Origin: CAJQQY01 sp964564545
GTDB taxonomy: Bacteria > Bacteroidota > Bacteroidia > Chitinophagales > Saprospiraceae
Assembly (NCBI GenBank): GCA_964564545.1
Contig: CAZMBP010000074.1
Span: 1-64,000 of the forward strand
Length of the DNA: 64,000 nt
Reading direction: 5' to 3'
Below the pieces are notes generated by a model that ran no database searches, was not told the DNA's origin, and worked only from the letters and a program-made list of their open reading frames with translations. Position 1 is the stretch's first letter. Each line of letters begins with the position of its first letter. A program made the position numbers and the translations under genes. Positions 52,807 to 62,168 of the stretch are shown here, piece by piece.

Positions 52807-53358
52807 ATGAAACAGCAATTTTTACTTTTAACATTATTTATTTTCTCTTACTCAATTTCTACTGGGCAAATTCTGACTGGTTTTGAGACTGCTTGGAGTG
52901 ATGACTTTCGAGAGTGGATCATTTTTACAGATAATGGAGAAGAGGAGGAAGAAGGTAATCTTGCCATGAGATGGCAACAACAAATGGATTGGTCGGAGTG
53001 GGATTATCGAATTGGAGAATCTACGGGAAGTATCAAATTAAAATTTAAAAATGATCCCTCCATTTGGGAAGTTAGGGGTGATAATGAAATTATTACCATG
53101 CGAATGAAATGGAATAATGACGTGAATGAGTGGTCTATTTCGGATGGAACAACAAAGTTAACCTTGAAAGCTCCTTACAATAATAACCTCAATGATTGGA
53201 AAATTGATGGTGACAAAAATGGTATTTTTGAAATGTATATGGAATGGGAAGATGATCCTCGAAATTGGACAATTATCGATGAGTTTGATGAAGAGATAAG
53301 TTTACCTTTTAAAATGGCGGTTGCATTCATAGGTATCTTTCATTCCTTCCCAAAATAA
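52807..53358 (+). CDS. Secreted Trp-rich tandem-repeat protein
   Basis: A 183-aa protein with a signal peptide (1-21, ends STGQ) and six tandem repeats of about 22-24 aa (22-168). The unit reads [D/N]xxxW x[I/V]xDG, then about five residues, then alternating hydrophobic [I/L]x[M/L]x[W/Y] and NN. Spacing suggests a beta structure, perhaps a small propeller or solenoid exposing Trp. I do not recognise the family; acidic and Trp-rich surfaces often bind carbohydrate or choline-like groups, but this is a guess. A terminator follows immediately. Confidence 0.7.
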   Translation: MKQQFLLLTLFIFSYSISTGQILTGFETAWSDDFREWIIFTDNGEEEEEGNLAMRWQQQMDWSEWDYRIGESTGSIKLKFKNDPSIWEVRGDNEIITMRMKWNNDVNEWSISDGTTKLTLKAPYNNNLNDWKIDGDKNGIFEMYMEWEDDPRNWTIIDEFDEEISLPFKMAVAFIGIFHSFPK

Positions 53359-53393
53359 TAAAAGCGCTGCTAGTATTTTACTAACAACGCTTT
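53346..53393 (-). terminator. Terminator downstream of pyrH
   Basis: A 15-bp stem (AAAGCG..TAGTA / TACTA..CGCTTT) that pairs fully, with two G-U pairs, only when read on the minus strand, followed by a T-rich run in that direction. Confidence 0.7.
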
Positions 53394-53412
53394 CACATAT
53401 TTTTTTCAAAAA

Positions 53413-54126
53413 TTATCCTTCCACTAAAGTACCTACTGCTTCCCCTTGAATAATTCTCATCAAATTCTCTTTTCGCCCAATATCAAATACAACAATTGGT
53501 AGATCATTTTCTTGACAAAGTGTGAAAGCAGTCGTATCCATCACCTTCAATCCTTTCATGATAACCTCTCTAAAAGTAATCTTATCATATCGAGTAGCCG
53601 TTGGATCTTTTTCAGGATCAGCGGTGTAAACTCCATCAACACGCGTTCCTTTCAAAATTACATCTGCTCCAATTTCATTTGCTCGAAGTGCCGCTGCCGA
53701 ATCAGTCGTAAAATATGGACTTCCTGTTCCTGCAGAAAAAATAACCACTCGCCCTTTGCGTAAATGACTAATCGCTTTTCTTCGAATATATGGTTCAGCA
53801 ATTTCTCTCATTTCGATAGCGGTTACCAATCGAGTGAATACATCAATTGCTTCCAATGCACCCTGCAAAGCCATCCCGTTGATGACGGTAGCAAGCATTC
53901 CCATGTAATCACCTTGTGCTCTTTCGATTCCAGTTTCTTTGGCCTGCAAGCCTCTAAAGATATTTCCACCTCCAATAACAACTGCCACTTGAACTCCTGC
54001 TTCCACTAAATCTTTAATTTGCTCGGCATAGTGTCTCAACATCAATGGTTGGATTCCAAAATCTTGATCTCCCATCAAAGATTCACCGCTAAGTTTAAGA
54101 AGGACTCTTTTATATTTGATAGCCAT
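53413..54126 (-). CDS. pyrH: UMP kinase
   Basis: Amino-acid-kinase-fold enzyme that phosphorylates UMP to UDP. A 237-aa protein with KYKRVLLKLSGESLMG, VIGGGNIFRG, ATVINGMALQGALE, ISHLRKGRVVIFSAGTGSPYFTTDSAAALRA and GTRVDGVYTADPEKDP. It lies downstream of tsf but after a tsf terminator, so probably has its own promoter. The usual neighbour frr is absent; the next gene is convergent. Confidence 0.96.
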   Translation of the reverse strand: MAIKYKRVLLKLSGESLMGDQDFGIQPLMLRHYAEQIKDLVEAGVQVAVVIGGGNIFRGLQAKETGIERAQGDYMGMLATVINGMALQGALEAIDVFTRLVTAIEMREIAEPYIRRKAISHLRKGRVVIFSAGTGSPYFTTDSAAALRANEIGADVILKGTRVDGVYTADPEKDPTATRYDKITFREVIMKGLKVMDTTAFTLCQENDLPIVVFDIGRKENLMRIIQGEAVGTLVEG

Positions 54127-54173
54127 ATTTAATTATTTATTTTTTATGGAAAATAATTTCTTTTCATTTGGGT

Positions 54174-54208
54174 CAAAAAAAAAGCGAATTAAATAAATAA
54201 TTCGCTTT
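54174..54208 (-). terminator. Terminator after tsf
   Basis: An 11-bp stem AAAGCGAATTA/TAATTCGCTTT with a 6-nt loop and an A-run at left (T-run for minus-strand transcripts). Confidence 0.8.
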
Positions 54209-54239
54209 TATATTTTTATTAATTTTTCATATCAAAAAA

Positions 54240-55088
54240 TTAACCTAATGCTACATGTTTGAACTGAGTTACAGTCAAGTCTTTGTTAGCACTTTGTAAA
54301 TATGATTCAACAGTCATCGAACCATCTTTTACATAAGTTTGAGCCATCAAAGTATTCTCTTTGTAAAACTTATTCATTTTACCCATAGCAATTCTTTCTA
54401 ACATTGCTTCTGGTTTTCCTAACTGACGAGCTTGGTCCATATTGATTTCCATCTCTTTTTCAATTACAGCAGGATCAATTCCATCTTTATTCAAACCTAA
54501 AGGCTTCATTGCAGCAACTTGCATTGCAACATTTTTACCTGGCTCGATATAATCAGGACCTTCTAAGTTCAATGCAACCAAAACAGCAGCACGGTTACCC
54601 ATGTGGATGTATGGTAAAACTTGACCTTCACCAGCAGCAGTTTCAATTTTTTCGTAAGTTTTCACTTCTACCTTTTCTCCAATCACACCTACTTGCTCAA
54701 TTACTTTTTCACCAATAGATAACTCATCGTTATATGGTAACGCTAATAATGCTTCCAAGTTTTCAGGAAGATTTGCAAGAGCGATATCAGCAATCTCGTT
54801 GGCAAAGTTTACGAATCCTTCTCCTTTCGCTACGAAGTCAGTCTCGCAACTTAACCGAACAATGATTCCGTTATTTCTATTTGCAGAAGTTTTTGCGATA
54901 ACTGCACCTTCTTTTGCATCACGATCTGCTCTTTTAGCAGATAATTTTTGTCCTTTTTTACGAAGGATTGCGATTGCCTCTTCGATGTTTCCACCTGCTT
55001 CAGTCAACGCTTTTTTACAATCCATCATACCAGCACCTGTGATGTCACGTAATTCTTTTACGTCCTTAGCTGAGATTTTTACGTCCAT
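54240..55088 (-). CDS. tsf: Elongation factor Ts
   Basis: Nucleotide exchange factor for EF-Tu. A 282-aa protein: N-terminal UBA-like domain (KDVKELRDITGAGMMDCKKALTEAGGNIEEAI), the core NNGIIVRLSCETDFVAKGEGFVNF, and the conserved QVAAMKPL segment. Part of the rpsB-tsf pair, 84 bases after rpsB. Confidence 0.97.
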   Translation of the reverse strand: MDVKISAKDVKELRDITGAGMMDCKKALTEAGGNIEEAIAILRKKGQKLSAKRADRDAKEGAVIAKTSANRNNGIIVRLSCETDFVAKGEGFVNFANEIADIALANLPENLEALLALPYNDELSIGEKVIEQVGVIGEKVEVKTYEKIETAAGEGQVLPYIHMGNRAAVLVALNLEGPDYIEPGKNVAMQVAAMKPLGLNKDGIDPAVIEKEMEINMDQARQLGKPEAMLERIAMGKMNKFYKENTLMAQTYVKDGSMTVESYLQSANKDLTVTQFKHVALG

Positions 55089-55172
55089 TTTTTATAAAAA
55101 TTTTAGACTTGCCGATTCTCATCGACAGTATGATTAAGTGATTTAATTTAAACTCTTTGGGCAAATAATCAA

Positions 55173-55898
55173 TTATGATTGTTTTGCCGCCGCTCTTGCT
55201 TGCTTAGCTTTTGCTCCTTCTTTCAATCCTTCTTGAATCGATTCTACCATATAATTCATAATAATAGAAATTGATTTAGAAGCATCGTCATTTGCAGGAA
55301 TAGCATAATCTACTTCATTAGGATCACTATTAGTATCTACCATACCGAAAGTTCTCATTCCTAATTTTTTAGCTTCTGCCAAAGCAATATGCTCGTGTCC
55401 TATGTCAACGATAAAAATTGCTCCAGGTAATCGGTTCAAGTTTGCGATACCTCCCAAAACTCTTTCCAACTTGTTTCTTTCACGAGTTAACGTTAACCGT
55501 TCTTTTTTTGTTACACTAGTCAAAGTTGTATCTGCTAACATAGTATCAATAGTCTGCATTTTTTTCACAGACTTACGGATAGTTGAAAAGTTAGTCATCA
55601 TACCTCCTAACCATCTGTCTACTACATAAGGCATACCAACACTTAGCGCTCCTTTAGAAACGATATCTCGTGCTTGCTTTTTAGTAGCAACAAAAAGTAT
55701 TTTTTTACCAGAAGCAGCAATTTGCTTTAATGCTTTAGCAGCTCTGTCCAATTCAGCACCAGTTCTATTCAAATCAATGATATGGATGCCTTTTCGCTCC
55801 ATAAAAATATTTGGTTGCATTTTAGGGTTCCACTTTCTCTTCATGTGGCCGAAGTGAACGCCTGCATCCATTAACTCTTTATAAGTAGGTTTAGCCAT
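55173..55898 (-). CDS. rpsB: 30S ribosomal protein S2
   Basis: Ribosomal protein S2, 241 aa from the ATG at 55898 (MAKPTYKELMDAGVHFGHMKRKWNPKM). The frame is open upstream to 55961, but that adds a Lys/Asn-rich piece absent from the family. Motifs: IDLNRTGAELDRAA, FVATKKQARDIV, MPYVVDRWLGGMMTNFSTI, PGAIFIVDIGHEHIALAEAKKLG and DTNSDPNEVDYAIPANDDA. Followed by tsf. Confidence 0.97.
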   Translation of the reverse strand: MAKPTYKELMDAGVHFGHMKRKWNPKMQPNIFMERKGIHIIDLNRTGAELDRAAKALKQIAASGKKILFVATKKQARDIVSKGALSVGMPYVVDRWLGGMMTNFSTIRKSVKKMQTIDTMLADTTLTSVTKKERLTLTRERNKLERVLGGIANLNRLPGAIFIVDIGHEHIALAEAKKLGMRTFGMVDTNSDPNEVDYAIPANDDASKSISIIMNYMVESIQEGLKEGAKAKQARAAAKQS

Positions 55899-56049
55899 TT
55901 TACTATTTTTTAGTTTGTTATTTTTTGTTTTGGAAAAACTCGTTTGTTTTCTTTTTGACAAAAAATATTTTTCAAACAGATTTTAAAAAAAATTAAAACG
56001 CCCGCATAAAAAAGGGGCAAATAAATTCGCAAAAGCGATCTCGCAACGA

Positions 56050-56439
56050 TTAACGTTTTGAGAACTGGAAGCTCTTACGTGCTTTTGGTTTACCATATTT
56101 TTTACGCTCAACTACACGTGCATCTCTCATCAAGAATTTTCTTGATTTCAATGGACTTCTGAACTCTTCGTTCATTTTAACCAATGCTCTTGAAATTGCC
56201 ATTCTAATAGCTTGAGCTTGACCTTTGAATCCACCTCCATTCACGTTTACTTTCACATCATAGATATTACCATCAATCTCAACAGTTTGAAATGGATCAG
56301 TAATGTCAGCTTGAATATGAGGTATCGTGAAATACTCTTTGTAATCTTTTCCGTTTACTGTGATTTTACCTTCCCCTTTGGTTAAGTAAACTCGAGCAAC
56401 AGATGCTTTTCTTCTGCCTATAGCATTTATCATTTCCAT
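56050..56439 (-). CDS. rpsI: 30S ribosomal protein S9
   Basis: 129 aa with INAIGRRKASVARVYL, GGGFKGQAQAIRMAISRALV and the C-terminal DARVVERKKYGKPKARKSFQFSKR that reaches the P-site tRNA. Met3 is an alternative start. It begins 11 bases after rplM, the usual arrangement, and precedes rpsB by 151 bases. Confidence 0.97.
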   Translation of the reverse strand: MEMINAIGRRKASVARVYLTKGEGKITVNGKDYKEYFTIPHIQADITDPFQTVEIDGNIYDVKVNVNGGGFKGQAQAIRMAISRALVKMNEEFRSPLKSRKFLMRDARVVERKKYGKPKARKSFQFSKR

Positions 56440-56450
56440 ATTAAACTATT

Positions 56451-56888
56451 TTAAAGATTTTCAGGTTTTTGTGCTGCATGTGGATGCTCTGCTCCTGCGT
56501 ACACATATAATTTTTTAAACATTGCTCGTCCCAATTTATTTTTTGGTAACATTCCTTTTACAGCTTTTTCAACAACTGCATATGGTTTCTTAACCATTAA
56601 TTCTTTGGCAGTAATGCTTTTTTGTCCACCAGGATACAATGAGTAAGACAAGTAAACTTTTTGTTCCATCTTGCTTCCTGTCAATCGGATTTTATCAGCA
56701 TTGATAACGATAACATTGTCACCAGTATCTACATGTGGAGTATAAGAAGGCTTATGCTTACCTTTTAATACTGTTGCAATCTTGGTACACATTCGTCCCA
56801 AAGTTTGCCCTTCAGCATCTACTACAAACCATTTTCGGTCTACAGTATCTTTATTAGCTGATTGAGTTTTGTAACTTAAAGTATTCAC
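56451..56888 (-). CDS. rplM: 50S ribosomal protein L13
   Basis: 145 aa with KWFVVDAEGQTLGRMCTKIATVLKGKHKPSYTPHVDTGDNVIVINADKI, LTGSKMEQKVY and KGMLPKNKLGRAMFKKLYVYAGAEHPHAAQKP. First gene of the ribosomal cluster, driven by the best promoter in the window. Confidence 0.97.
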   Translation of the reverse strand: MNTLSYKTQSANKDTVDRKWFVVDAEGQTLGRMCTKIATVLKGKHKPSYTPHVDTGDNVIVINADKIRLTGSKMEQKVYLSYSLYPGGQKSITAKELMVKKPYAVVEKAVKGMLPKNKLGRAMFKKLYVYAGAEHPHAAQKPENL

Positions 56889-56950
56889 TCTATAATTATT
56901 TTAAAATGATAAAAATTTCAATTAGATATCGCCTTATTTAAAAGCGAGTG

Positions 56951-56982
56951 CAAAAGTACTTCTTTTGTTTGTTAAAAACAAA
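56951..56982 (-). promoter_or_regulatory. Consensus Bacteroidota promoter for rplM
   Basis: Minus strand TTTG (56982-56979), 20-nt spacer, then TACTTTTG (56958-56951): full match to TTTG-N19-21-TAnnTTTG. Leader of about 55 nt to the rplM start. Confidence 0.75.
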
Positions 56983-57225
56983 GCTTTTGGTTTTAATTTT
57001 TATTTTTTAAATACATAACTCATTGATAATCAGTCAAAATTTCGCACAGAAATTTTCAACAGATGTGATTTTTTAAGCTTTTTCTCAATTTTTTAGTCAA
57101 AAAACTACTTAAAATATTTATTTCAACTATTTCAGTTTTTTTAGCAAAAAAAGAATTCTTTGTTTTATCTTTAATTAACATCTTCCTAGCACCACAACAA
57201 ACACATACTTTTTACAATACATACC
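56983..57225. other. AT-rich gap between divergent rplM and the Cys-motif gene
   Basis: Very AT-rich, with T-runs and A-runs. No gene or clear second promoter box for the plus-strand gene at 57226 (nearest is TATCTTTA at 57164, one mismatch). Confidence 0.3.
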
Positions 57226-57996
57226 ATGAAAAACGAAGAGAATTTCATCCTTGGAATTTATAATTATTGCGATCGTTGGTGCGAAAAATGTCCATTCTCT
57301 AGTCAATGTCGAAGTTTTCAATCTCAACCTGTAGCAGGCGAACACAGCCATGATTTCGAAGCAGAACATTTTTTAGATTCTCTCCAAGGGAGTTTACAAG
57401 ATGCTGTTCTATTACTTGAGCAAGCTGCTGAAGAGCGTGGAATAGATTGGAATGACATTCAGGAAGCTGCTGAAAACTTTGTGGAGGAAGAACCTGATTT
57501 CACTTCTTCTCAGTTAAATTTAAAAGAAAATAGTCAACACTATTATCAAAAAGCCAACCTATGGCTCGATTCCAATGAACATTTGATTTCAGCTAAAGAA
57601 GAAGAAATTCAACGAAAAGATGATTTAGGAATTAACGTAGAAAAAGAAGTGAATGAACTAAATGATGCTTTAAATTCGATTTATCATTACCTCTATTTTC
57701 TCCATACTAAAATTGGTCGTGCGCTAGAAGGCCTTCATGATGAATGGATGATGGAAGAATATCCTATTCAAAATGACGCAAATGGAACTGCAAAAATTAC
57801 ATTACTTGTAATCGAAAAAAGTATTGCAGCTTGGGAAACTATTCGCCAACAAATGCCTGATGCGGAAGATGATGTTTTGGATATTTTGGTTTTACTTTCA
57901 AGAATAAAAAGTGGAATGAAAAAAGAATTTCCGCAAGCAGAACATTTTGTTCGGCCAGGTTTTGATGAAATGAGTGGAGCTATTTCTGATCGTTAA
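57226..57996 (+). CDS. Helical protein with N-terminal four-Cys motif, unknown function
   Basis: A 256-aa acidic cytoplasmic protein. The N-terminus carries Cys15, Cys19, Cys22 and Cys28 (CDRWCEKCPFSSQC, spacing 3-2-5), a likely zinc or iron-sulfur site. The remainder (60-250) is predicted mostly helical, with charged amphipathic stretches (for example AKEEEIQRKDDLGINVEKEVNELNDALNSIYHYLYFLHTKIGRAL). I do not recognise the family. It converges on the lipoprotein gene 3 bases away and has no operon partner. Confidence 0.65.
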   Translation: MKNEENFILGIYNYCDRWCEKCPFSSQCRSFQSQPVAGEHSHDFEAEHFLDSLQGSLQDAVLLLEQAAEERGIDWNDIQEAAENFVEEEPDFTSSQLNLKENSQHYYQKANLWLDSNEHLISAKEEEIQRKDDLGINVEKEVNELNDALNSIYHYLYFLHTKIGRALEGLHDEWMMEEYPIQNDANGTAKITLLVIEKSIAAWETIRQQMPDAEDDVLDILVLLSRIKSGMKKEFPQAEHFVRPGFDEMSGAISDR

Positions 57997-57999
57997 ATT

Positions 58000-59370
58000 T
58001 TAAAGATTAAGCGGCAAGATCATCACTTGACGCCACCCGTTAGGTGTCGAACTATAACTTAATAGTACATCATCTCCATCATAAAATAATTCATATCCTC
58101 CAGAGGCATTAAAATTCTTTGGTAACTTCCAACTATCTACTAAGTCAAGTTCAGGAAAGGGATATTTATCTAAAGATCTCAAATTATCAGAACTCGGAAA
58201 TAATGAGTGATCATCAATATTCAGTAATGTCGATTCATCCTCTAAAAAAACATAACTATAACCCGTTCCTTTATCACTAAGAGTATCGTATACTGAAGTA
58301 AAAATGTTCCCATCACTTTCATAAATAGTTCCATTATAATTAGGAATAAAATATTCCTTATTGGAAGGGAAGGCTATCTTGGGAAGAACACTACTTGGGA
58401 AAGAAATTTTTGAAGACTTAGAAAGAAATTCCCAAGTATCAGAAAATGAAAAATTTACAAATCCACCTTGCCTAATTCCATCTGAGAAAAACACGTTAAT
58501 CAAATTTTCCGTATCTGATAAAAAACCTATTCTTTTATTGTAAGTATTGGTACAAGGACAGGTTACAGTTTCAATTTCATCGCCACTTGATCTATCAAAA
58601 ATTTGTAACCTTGACGAACTATTTTTAAAGACTACTACTATACCTTCTCTTTCGGTATTCATCGCATCAATTTTCCCATAGCCTGGATTGAATGTTTCGA
58701 TATAATTCAAACTAACGGCATCTAGAACAATGATTTCATCATCATCTGGACCTTGGGGAACTAGATAAAGTTCATCCTGTCCATTATTCTTTCCAAAAGA
58801 AAAAAGTCCCGCATAAAATAATGAAGGTAATTCCGTCGATGCAACAAGCTCTGCTGACCGATAATCAAATGCAAATAAACTATCAACATCTATGATGTAA
58901 ATTAACTTTAAATCAGGATGATGATATACTTCTATATCTGAAGTATATTTCGCTTGATAAATTATCCTTTTATCAAAAGAAACTTCCACTTCATTACTTG
59001 CGATATAACGATCTTCTAATTTTATAAATGCTCGATAAAATAAATTGGACTCTCCTGACAAAACAATCTCTTTCCATGATGAAGTTTCTTTAGAGGTTTC
59101 TTGGTGAACGATTTCATTAACTTCCGAATTAGATGGACTCGACAAAAAAGGATCTAAATTAACTGGAATCGGTTCTTTTGATCTAACGATAATATATTGC
59201 TCAAAATCAGAAATATTTACTTCTGTCCACGAATGATACAATTGATTCCCATCTTGATTTATGGAAAGTTTAAACTCTTGCAAAGGAGTTTCAGCGTCAT
59301 CATTTTTACAACTAAAAAAGGAAAAGAAAATAAAGAGGAAAAAAAGAAATGGAGTAATCTTAGCATTCAT
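58000..59370 (-). CDS. Large surface lipoprotein, unknown function
   Basis: A 456-aa lipoprotein with lipobox FFSC (Cys21) followed by KNDDAE, an acidic pattern fitting surface export. Residues 33-130 resemble a fibronectin type III-like beta domain (FKLSINQDGNQLYHSWTEVNISDFEQYIIVRS). The rest consists of beta repeats with short turns (FAFDYRSAEL, YLVPQGPDDDEIIVLD, LQIFDRSSGDEI), suggesting a propeller. No catalytic motif seen. Monocistronic and divergent from fni. Confidence 0.65.
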   Translation of the reverse strand: MNAKITPFLFFLFIFFSFFSCKNDDAETPLQEFKLSINQDGNQLYHSWTEVNISDFEQYIIVRSKEPIPVNLDPFLSSPSNSEVNEIVHQETSKETSSWKEIVLSGESNLFYRAFIKLEDRYIASNEVEVSFDKRIIYQAKYTSDIEVYHHPDLKLIYIIDVDSLFAFDYRSAELVASTELPSLFYAGLFSFGKNNGQDELYLVPQGPDDDEIIVLDAVSLNYIETFNPGYGKIDAMNTEREGIVVVFKNSSSRLQIFDRSSGDEIETVTCPCTNTYNKRIGFLSDTENLINVFFSDGIRQGGFVNFSFSDTWEFLSKSSKISFPSSVLPKIAFPSNKEYFIPNYNGTIYESDGNIFTSVYDTLSDKGTGYSYVFLEDESTLLNIDDHSLFPSSDNLRSLDKYPFPELDLVDSWKLPKNFNASGGYELFYDGDDVLLSYSSTPNGWRQVMILPLNL

Positions 59371-59508
59371 TTTATTATATTTTCAATAAAGATAAAACGT
59401 TTTATTTTTATTAAAATATAAAATCCTTTTTTTAAGTAATTTTTTCTTAAAACCTTCAAGGCTTCTTTTTGTTACTACTTCCGTAACAAATTTGTCACCA
59501 CAAAGACA

Positions 59509-59516
59509 TACCTTTG
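59509..59516 (+). promoter_or_regulatory. -7 box TACCTTTG for fni
   Basis: Exact TAnnTTTG match 37 bases before the start codon. TTTG 14 nt upstream is too close to be a standard -33 box. Confidence 0.5.
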
Positions 59517-59552
59517 TATGGCATTCATCAGCAGGTATTTTATTAATAAACA

Positions 59553-60617
59553 ATGAATCAAAATAAAAATTTAACCGCTACGCAAATTACTTCAGCAGAT
59601 GAGAATGATCCAAATGCCGAAGCTCGCAAACGCGACCATATCGAACTTGCCTTTCAATCACAAATTGAGGAAGGGAAACTGGATAATCGTTTTTATTACG
59701 AACCACTTCTTGCTGCCCATCCTGATAAAAATTCACTTCCAGATTTTGACTTTTTAGGAAAAAAAATGCGGGCACCTATTTGGGTTTCGAGCATGACGGG
59801 AGGAACTGGTTTTGCAGGAATCATCAATCATAATTTAGCACGAGCATGCAAAGATTTTGGGATGGGTATGGGTTTAGGGTCATGTCGATCTTTGTTGTTT
59901 AGTGATGAGCATTTAAAGGATTTTGATGTAAGAAATTTGATTGGAGATGATTTGCCTTTTTATGCAAACTTAGGAATTGCGCAGTTGGAAGATTTGATTG
60001 ATGACAACAAAATAGATCTTGTAAATACATTGTTACAAAAACTTCGAGCTGATGGTTTAATCATTCATGTGAATCCATTTCAAGAATGGTTACAACCTGA
60101 AGGTGATCGTTTTCGAAGACCTCCGATTGAGACAATCGAAACTATTTTAGAAAAAATAAATGCAAAAATAATCGTCAAAGAAGTAGGGCAAGGAATGGGT
60201 TATGAAAGTCTAAAACGACTTTTTCAATTACCTTTAGCAGCAGTAGATTTTGCCGCGAATGGAGGAACTAACTTTGCGAAAGTAGAACTCCTACGAAGTG
60301 AGGAACAGAAGCAAAGCATTTACCAAAAATTAGCATACGTAGGTCACAGCGCTGAACAAATGACCATGATGACCAATCAAATTATAGAAGATTTGGGAGA
60401 TAAAATGCGTTGTAAAGAAGTCATCATTTCGGGTGGTGTAAAAAACTTTTTGGATGGATATTATTTAATTAATAAATTAGACCTCTCAAGTATCTATGGA
60501 CAGGCGTCAAGTTTTCTAAAACACGCTAGAGGAGACTATCAAGAATTGTATAATTATGTAGATGCTCAGGTGCAAGGATTAGAATTAGCTAATGCCTTTT
60601 TAAAAATAAAAGATTGA
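59553..60617 (+). CDS. fni: Isopentenyl-diphosphate delta-isomerase, type 2
   Basis: FMN/NADPH-dependent enzyme that interconverts IPP and DMAPP. A 354-aa TIM-barrel protein: RKRDHIELAF, PIWVSSMTGGTGFAGIIN, GMGMGLGSCRSLL, IHVNPFQEWLQPEGDR, IVKEVGQGMGYES and DFAANGGTNFAKVE. First gene of a mevalonate-pathway group; a small terminator-like hairpin (60633-60665) separates it from mvaA. Confidence 0.93.
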   Translation: MNQNKNLTATQITSADENDPNAEARKRDHIELAFQSQIEEGKLDNRFYYEPLLAAHPDKNSLPDFDFLGKKMRAPIWVSSMTGGTGFAGIINHNLARACKDFGMGMGLGSCRSLLFSDEHLKDFDVRNLIGDDLPFYANLGIAQLEDLIDDNKIDLVNTLLQKLRADGLIIHVNPFQEWLQPEGDRFRRPPIETIETILEKINAKIIVKEVGQGMGYESLKRLFQLPLAAVDFAANGGTNFAKVELLRSEEQKQSIYQKLAYVGHSAEQMTMMTNQIIEDLGDKMRCKEVIISGGVKNFLDGYYLINKLDLSSIYGQASSFLKHARGDYQELYNYVDAQVQGLELANAFLKIKD

Positions 60618-60632
60618 ATCCACTACAATTAT

Positions 60633-60665
60633 ACTCACAAGGTGACTTGAAGTCACTTTTTGAGT
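60633..60665 (+). terminator. Weak terminator between fni and mvaA
   Basis: Stem GTGACT-TGA-AGTCAC within an outer ACTCA/TGAGT pair, followed by a short T-run. Read-through into mvaA is likely. Confidence 0.4.
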
Positions 60666-60689
60666 AGGATACACTAAATTACTTTATCG

Positions 60690-62054
60690 ATGAAAAAATC
60701 AATTTCAGGATTTTCAAAAATGTCCAAACGGAAAAAATTACGTTGGATCGTTGAGAATTTTTTCAAAGACCCTGAAAATGTGATGCGGGAACTTATGAGT
60801 CATTGGCATCCAAATGAGGAGCAACAAAGAGTGCTAGATGGCTTTAGCGAAAACACTATTAGTAATTATGTTTTGCCATTTGGAGTCGCGCCTAATTTTG
60901 TCATCAATGACAAAACTTATGTGATGCCAATGGTCATCGAAGAGAGTTCAGTTGTAGCAGCAGCTTCAAGTGCCGCTAAGTTTTGGATGGCGCGAGGAGG
61001 GTTTAAAGCGAAAGTAATTGCTACTAAAAAAGTAGGTCAAGTTCATTTTAGTTGGAGTGGAACCGCGGAGAAGTTAAATTCAGTTTTTGAAGAATTAGAA
61101 GCACAATTGCGAACCGACGTTTCTCATATTACTGCAAACATGGAGAATCGTGGTGGTGGAATTTTAGACATTTCATTACTCGATATGACGCATTTGGAAG
61201 ATGATTATTTTCAGCTCAAAGTTAATTTTGAGACTTGCGATTCGATGGGTGCGAATTTCATAAATTCTGTATTAGAAGAATTTGGAAGATCTTTAAAAAA
61301 CTTTGCTGCAACGCATGCAACTTTTGAGGGAAAAGAAAAAGAGTTGACAGTAATTATGGCAATTCTTTCCAATTATACACCTGAATGTTTAGTCCGAGCG
61401 TGGGTTGAATGTCCAGTAGAAGATTTAGGGAAATTTGGTGAATTAGATGCGTCAACTTTTGCTCAAAAATTTTGCAAAGCAATTCGAATTGCTCATATCG
61501 ATCCTCACCGAGCAACGACTCATAACAAAGGAATTTTCAATGGAATTGATGCCGTAGTTTTAGCAACTGCTAATGATTTCCGAGCAGTTGAATCTTGTGG
61601 ACATACTTATGCTGCAAGAGACGGACAGTACCGAAGTTTGAGTTATTGCAGCATTGAAAATGGTATTTTTAAATTTTGGATGGACTTACCGATTGCCTTG
61701 GGAACGGTGGGAGGATTAACAAAATTACATCCTGTTGCAAGACGTTCTTTGGAACTTTTAGGCAACCCTTCTGCGAGTGAATTAATGCAAATTATTGCGG
61801 TCGCAGGTTTGGCTCAAAACTTTGCAGCAGTTAGATCTTTAGTCACTACTGGTATCCAAAAAGGGCATATGAAAATGCACTTACTTAATATTTTAAATCA
61901 TCTTGGTGCAAATGAAAAAGAGGTTAAAGAAACAGTCAATTACTTTAAAGATAAAGTAGTTTCCTTTTCTGCAGTTCGAGATTTTTTAGATTTAATACGA
62001 GGCGACAAAAAAAAGGACATTAGCCTTTTGACTAATCAAAAGGCGGATTCTTAA
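60690..62054 (+). CDS. mvaA: Hydroxymethylglutaryl-CoA reductase, class II
   Basis: Converts HMG-CoA to mevalonate, the committed step of the mevalonate pathway. A 454-aa protein with class II features: PFGVAPNFVIN, EESSVVAAASSAAKF, FETCDSMGANFINS, RATTHNKGIFNGIDAVVLATANDFRA, GTVGGLTKLHPVARRS and LVTTGIQKGHMKMHL with the C-terminal catalytic His. In Bacteroidota it serves isoprenoid synthesis. It follows fni by 72 bases on the same strand and is followed by a strong hairpin. Confidence 0.95.
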   Translation: MKKSISGFSKMSKRKKLRWIVENFFKDPENVMRELMSHWHPNEEQQRVLDGFSENTISNYVLPFGVAPNFVINDKTYVMPMVIEESSVVAAASSAAKFWMARGGFKAKVIATKKVGQVHFSWSGTAEKLNSVFEELEAQLRTDVSHITANMENRGGGILDISLLDMTHLEDDYFQLKVNFETCDSMGANFINSVLEEFGRSLKNFAATHATFEGKEKELTVIMAILSNYTPECLVRAWVECPVEDLGKFGELDASTFAQKFCKAIRIAHIDPHRATTHNKGIFNGIDAVVLATANDFRAVESCGHTYAARDGQYRSLSYCSIENGIFKFWMDLPIALGTVGGLTKLHPVARRSLELLGNPSASELMQIIAVAGLAQNFAAVRSLVTTGIQKGHMKMHLLNILNHLGANEKEVKETVNYFKDKVVSFSAVRDFLDLIRGDKKKDISLLTNQKADS

Positions 62055-62083
62055 AATTGAATTTACTTTAATTCAATACATTT

Positions 62084-62119
62084 AGAACTTCCAGATTTTA
62101 GAAATCTGGAAGTTCTTTT
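62084..62119 (+). terminator. Terminator after mvaA
   Basis: A perfect 15-bp stem AGAACTTCCAGATTT with a 3-nt loop and a short T-run (four Ts). Confidence 0.7.
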
Positions 62120-62168
62120 AGGTTATAAAAGTCATTTCAAAATATACTTTCACAATCACGTAAATAGT

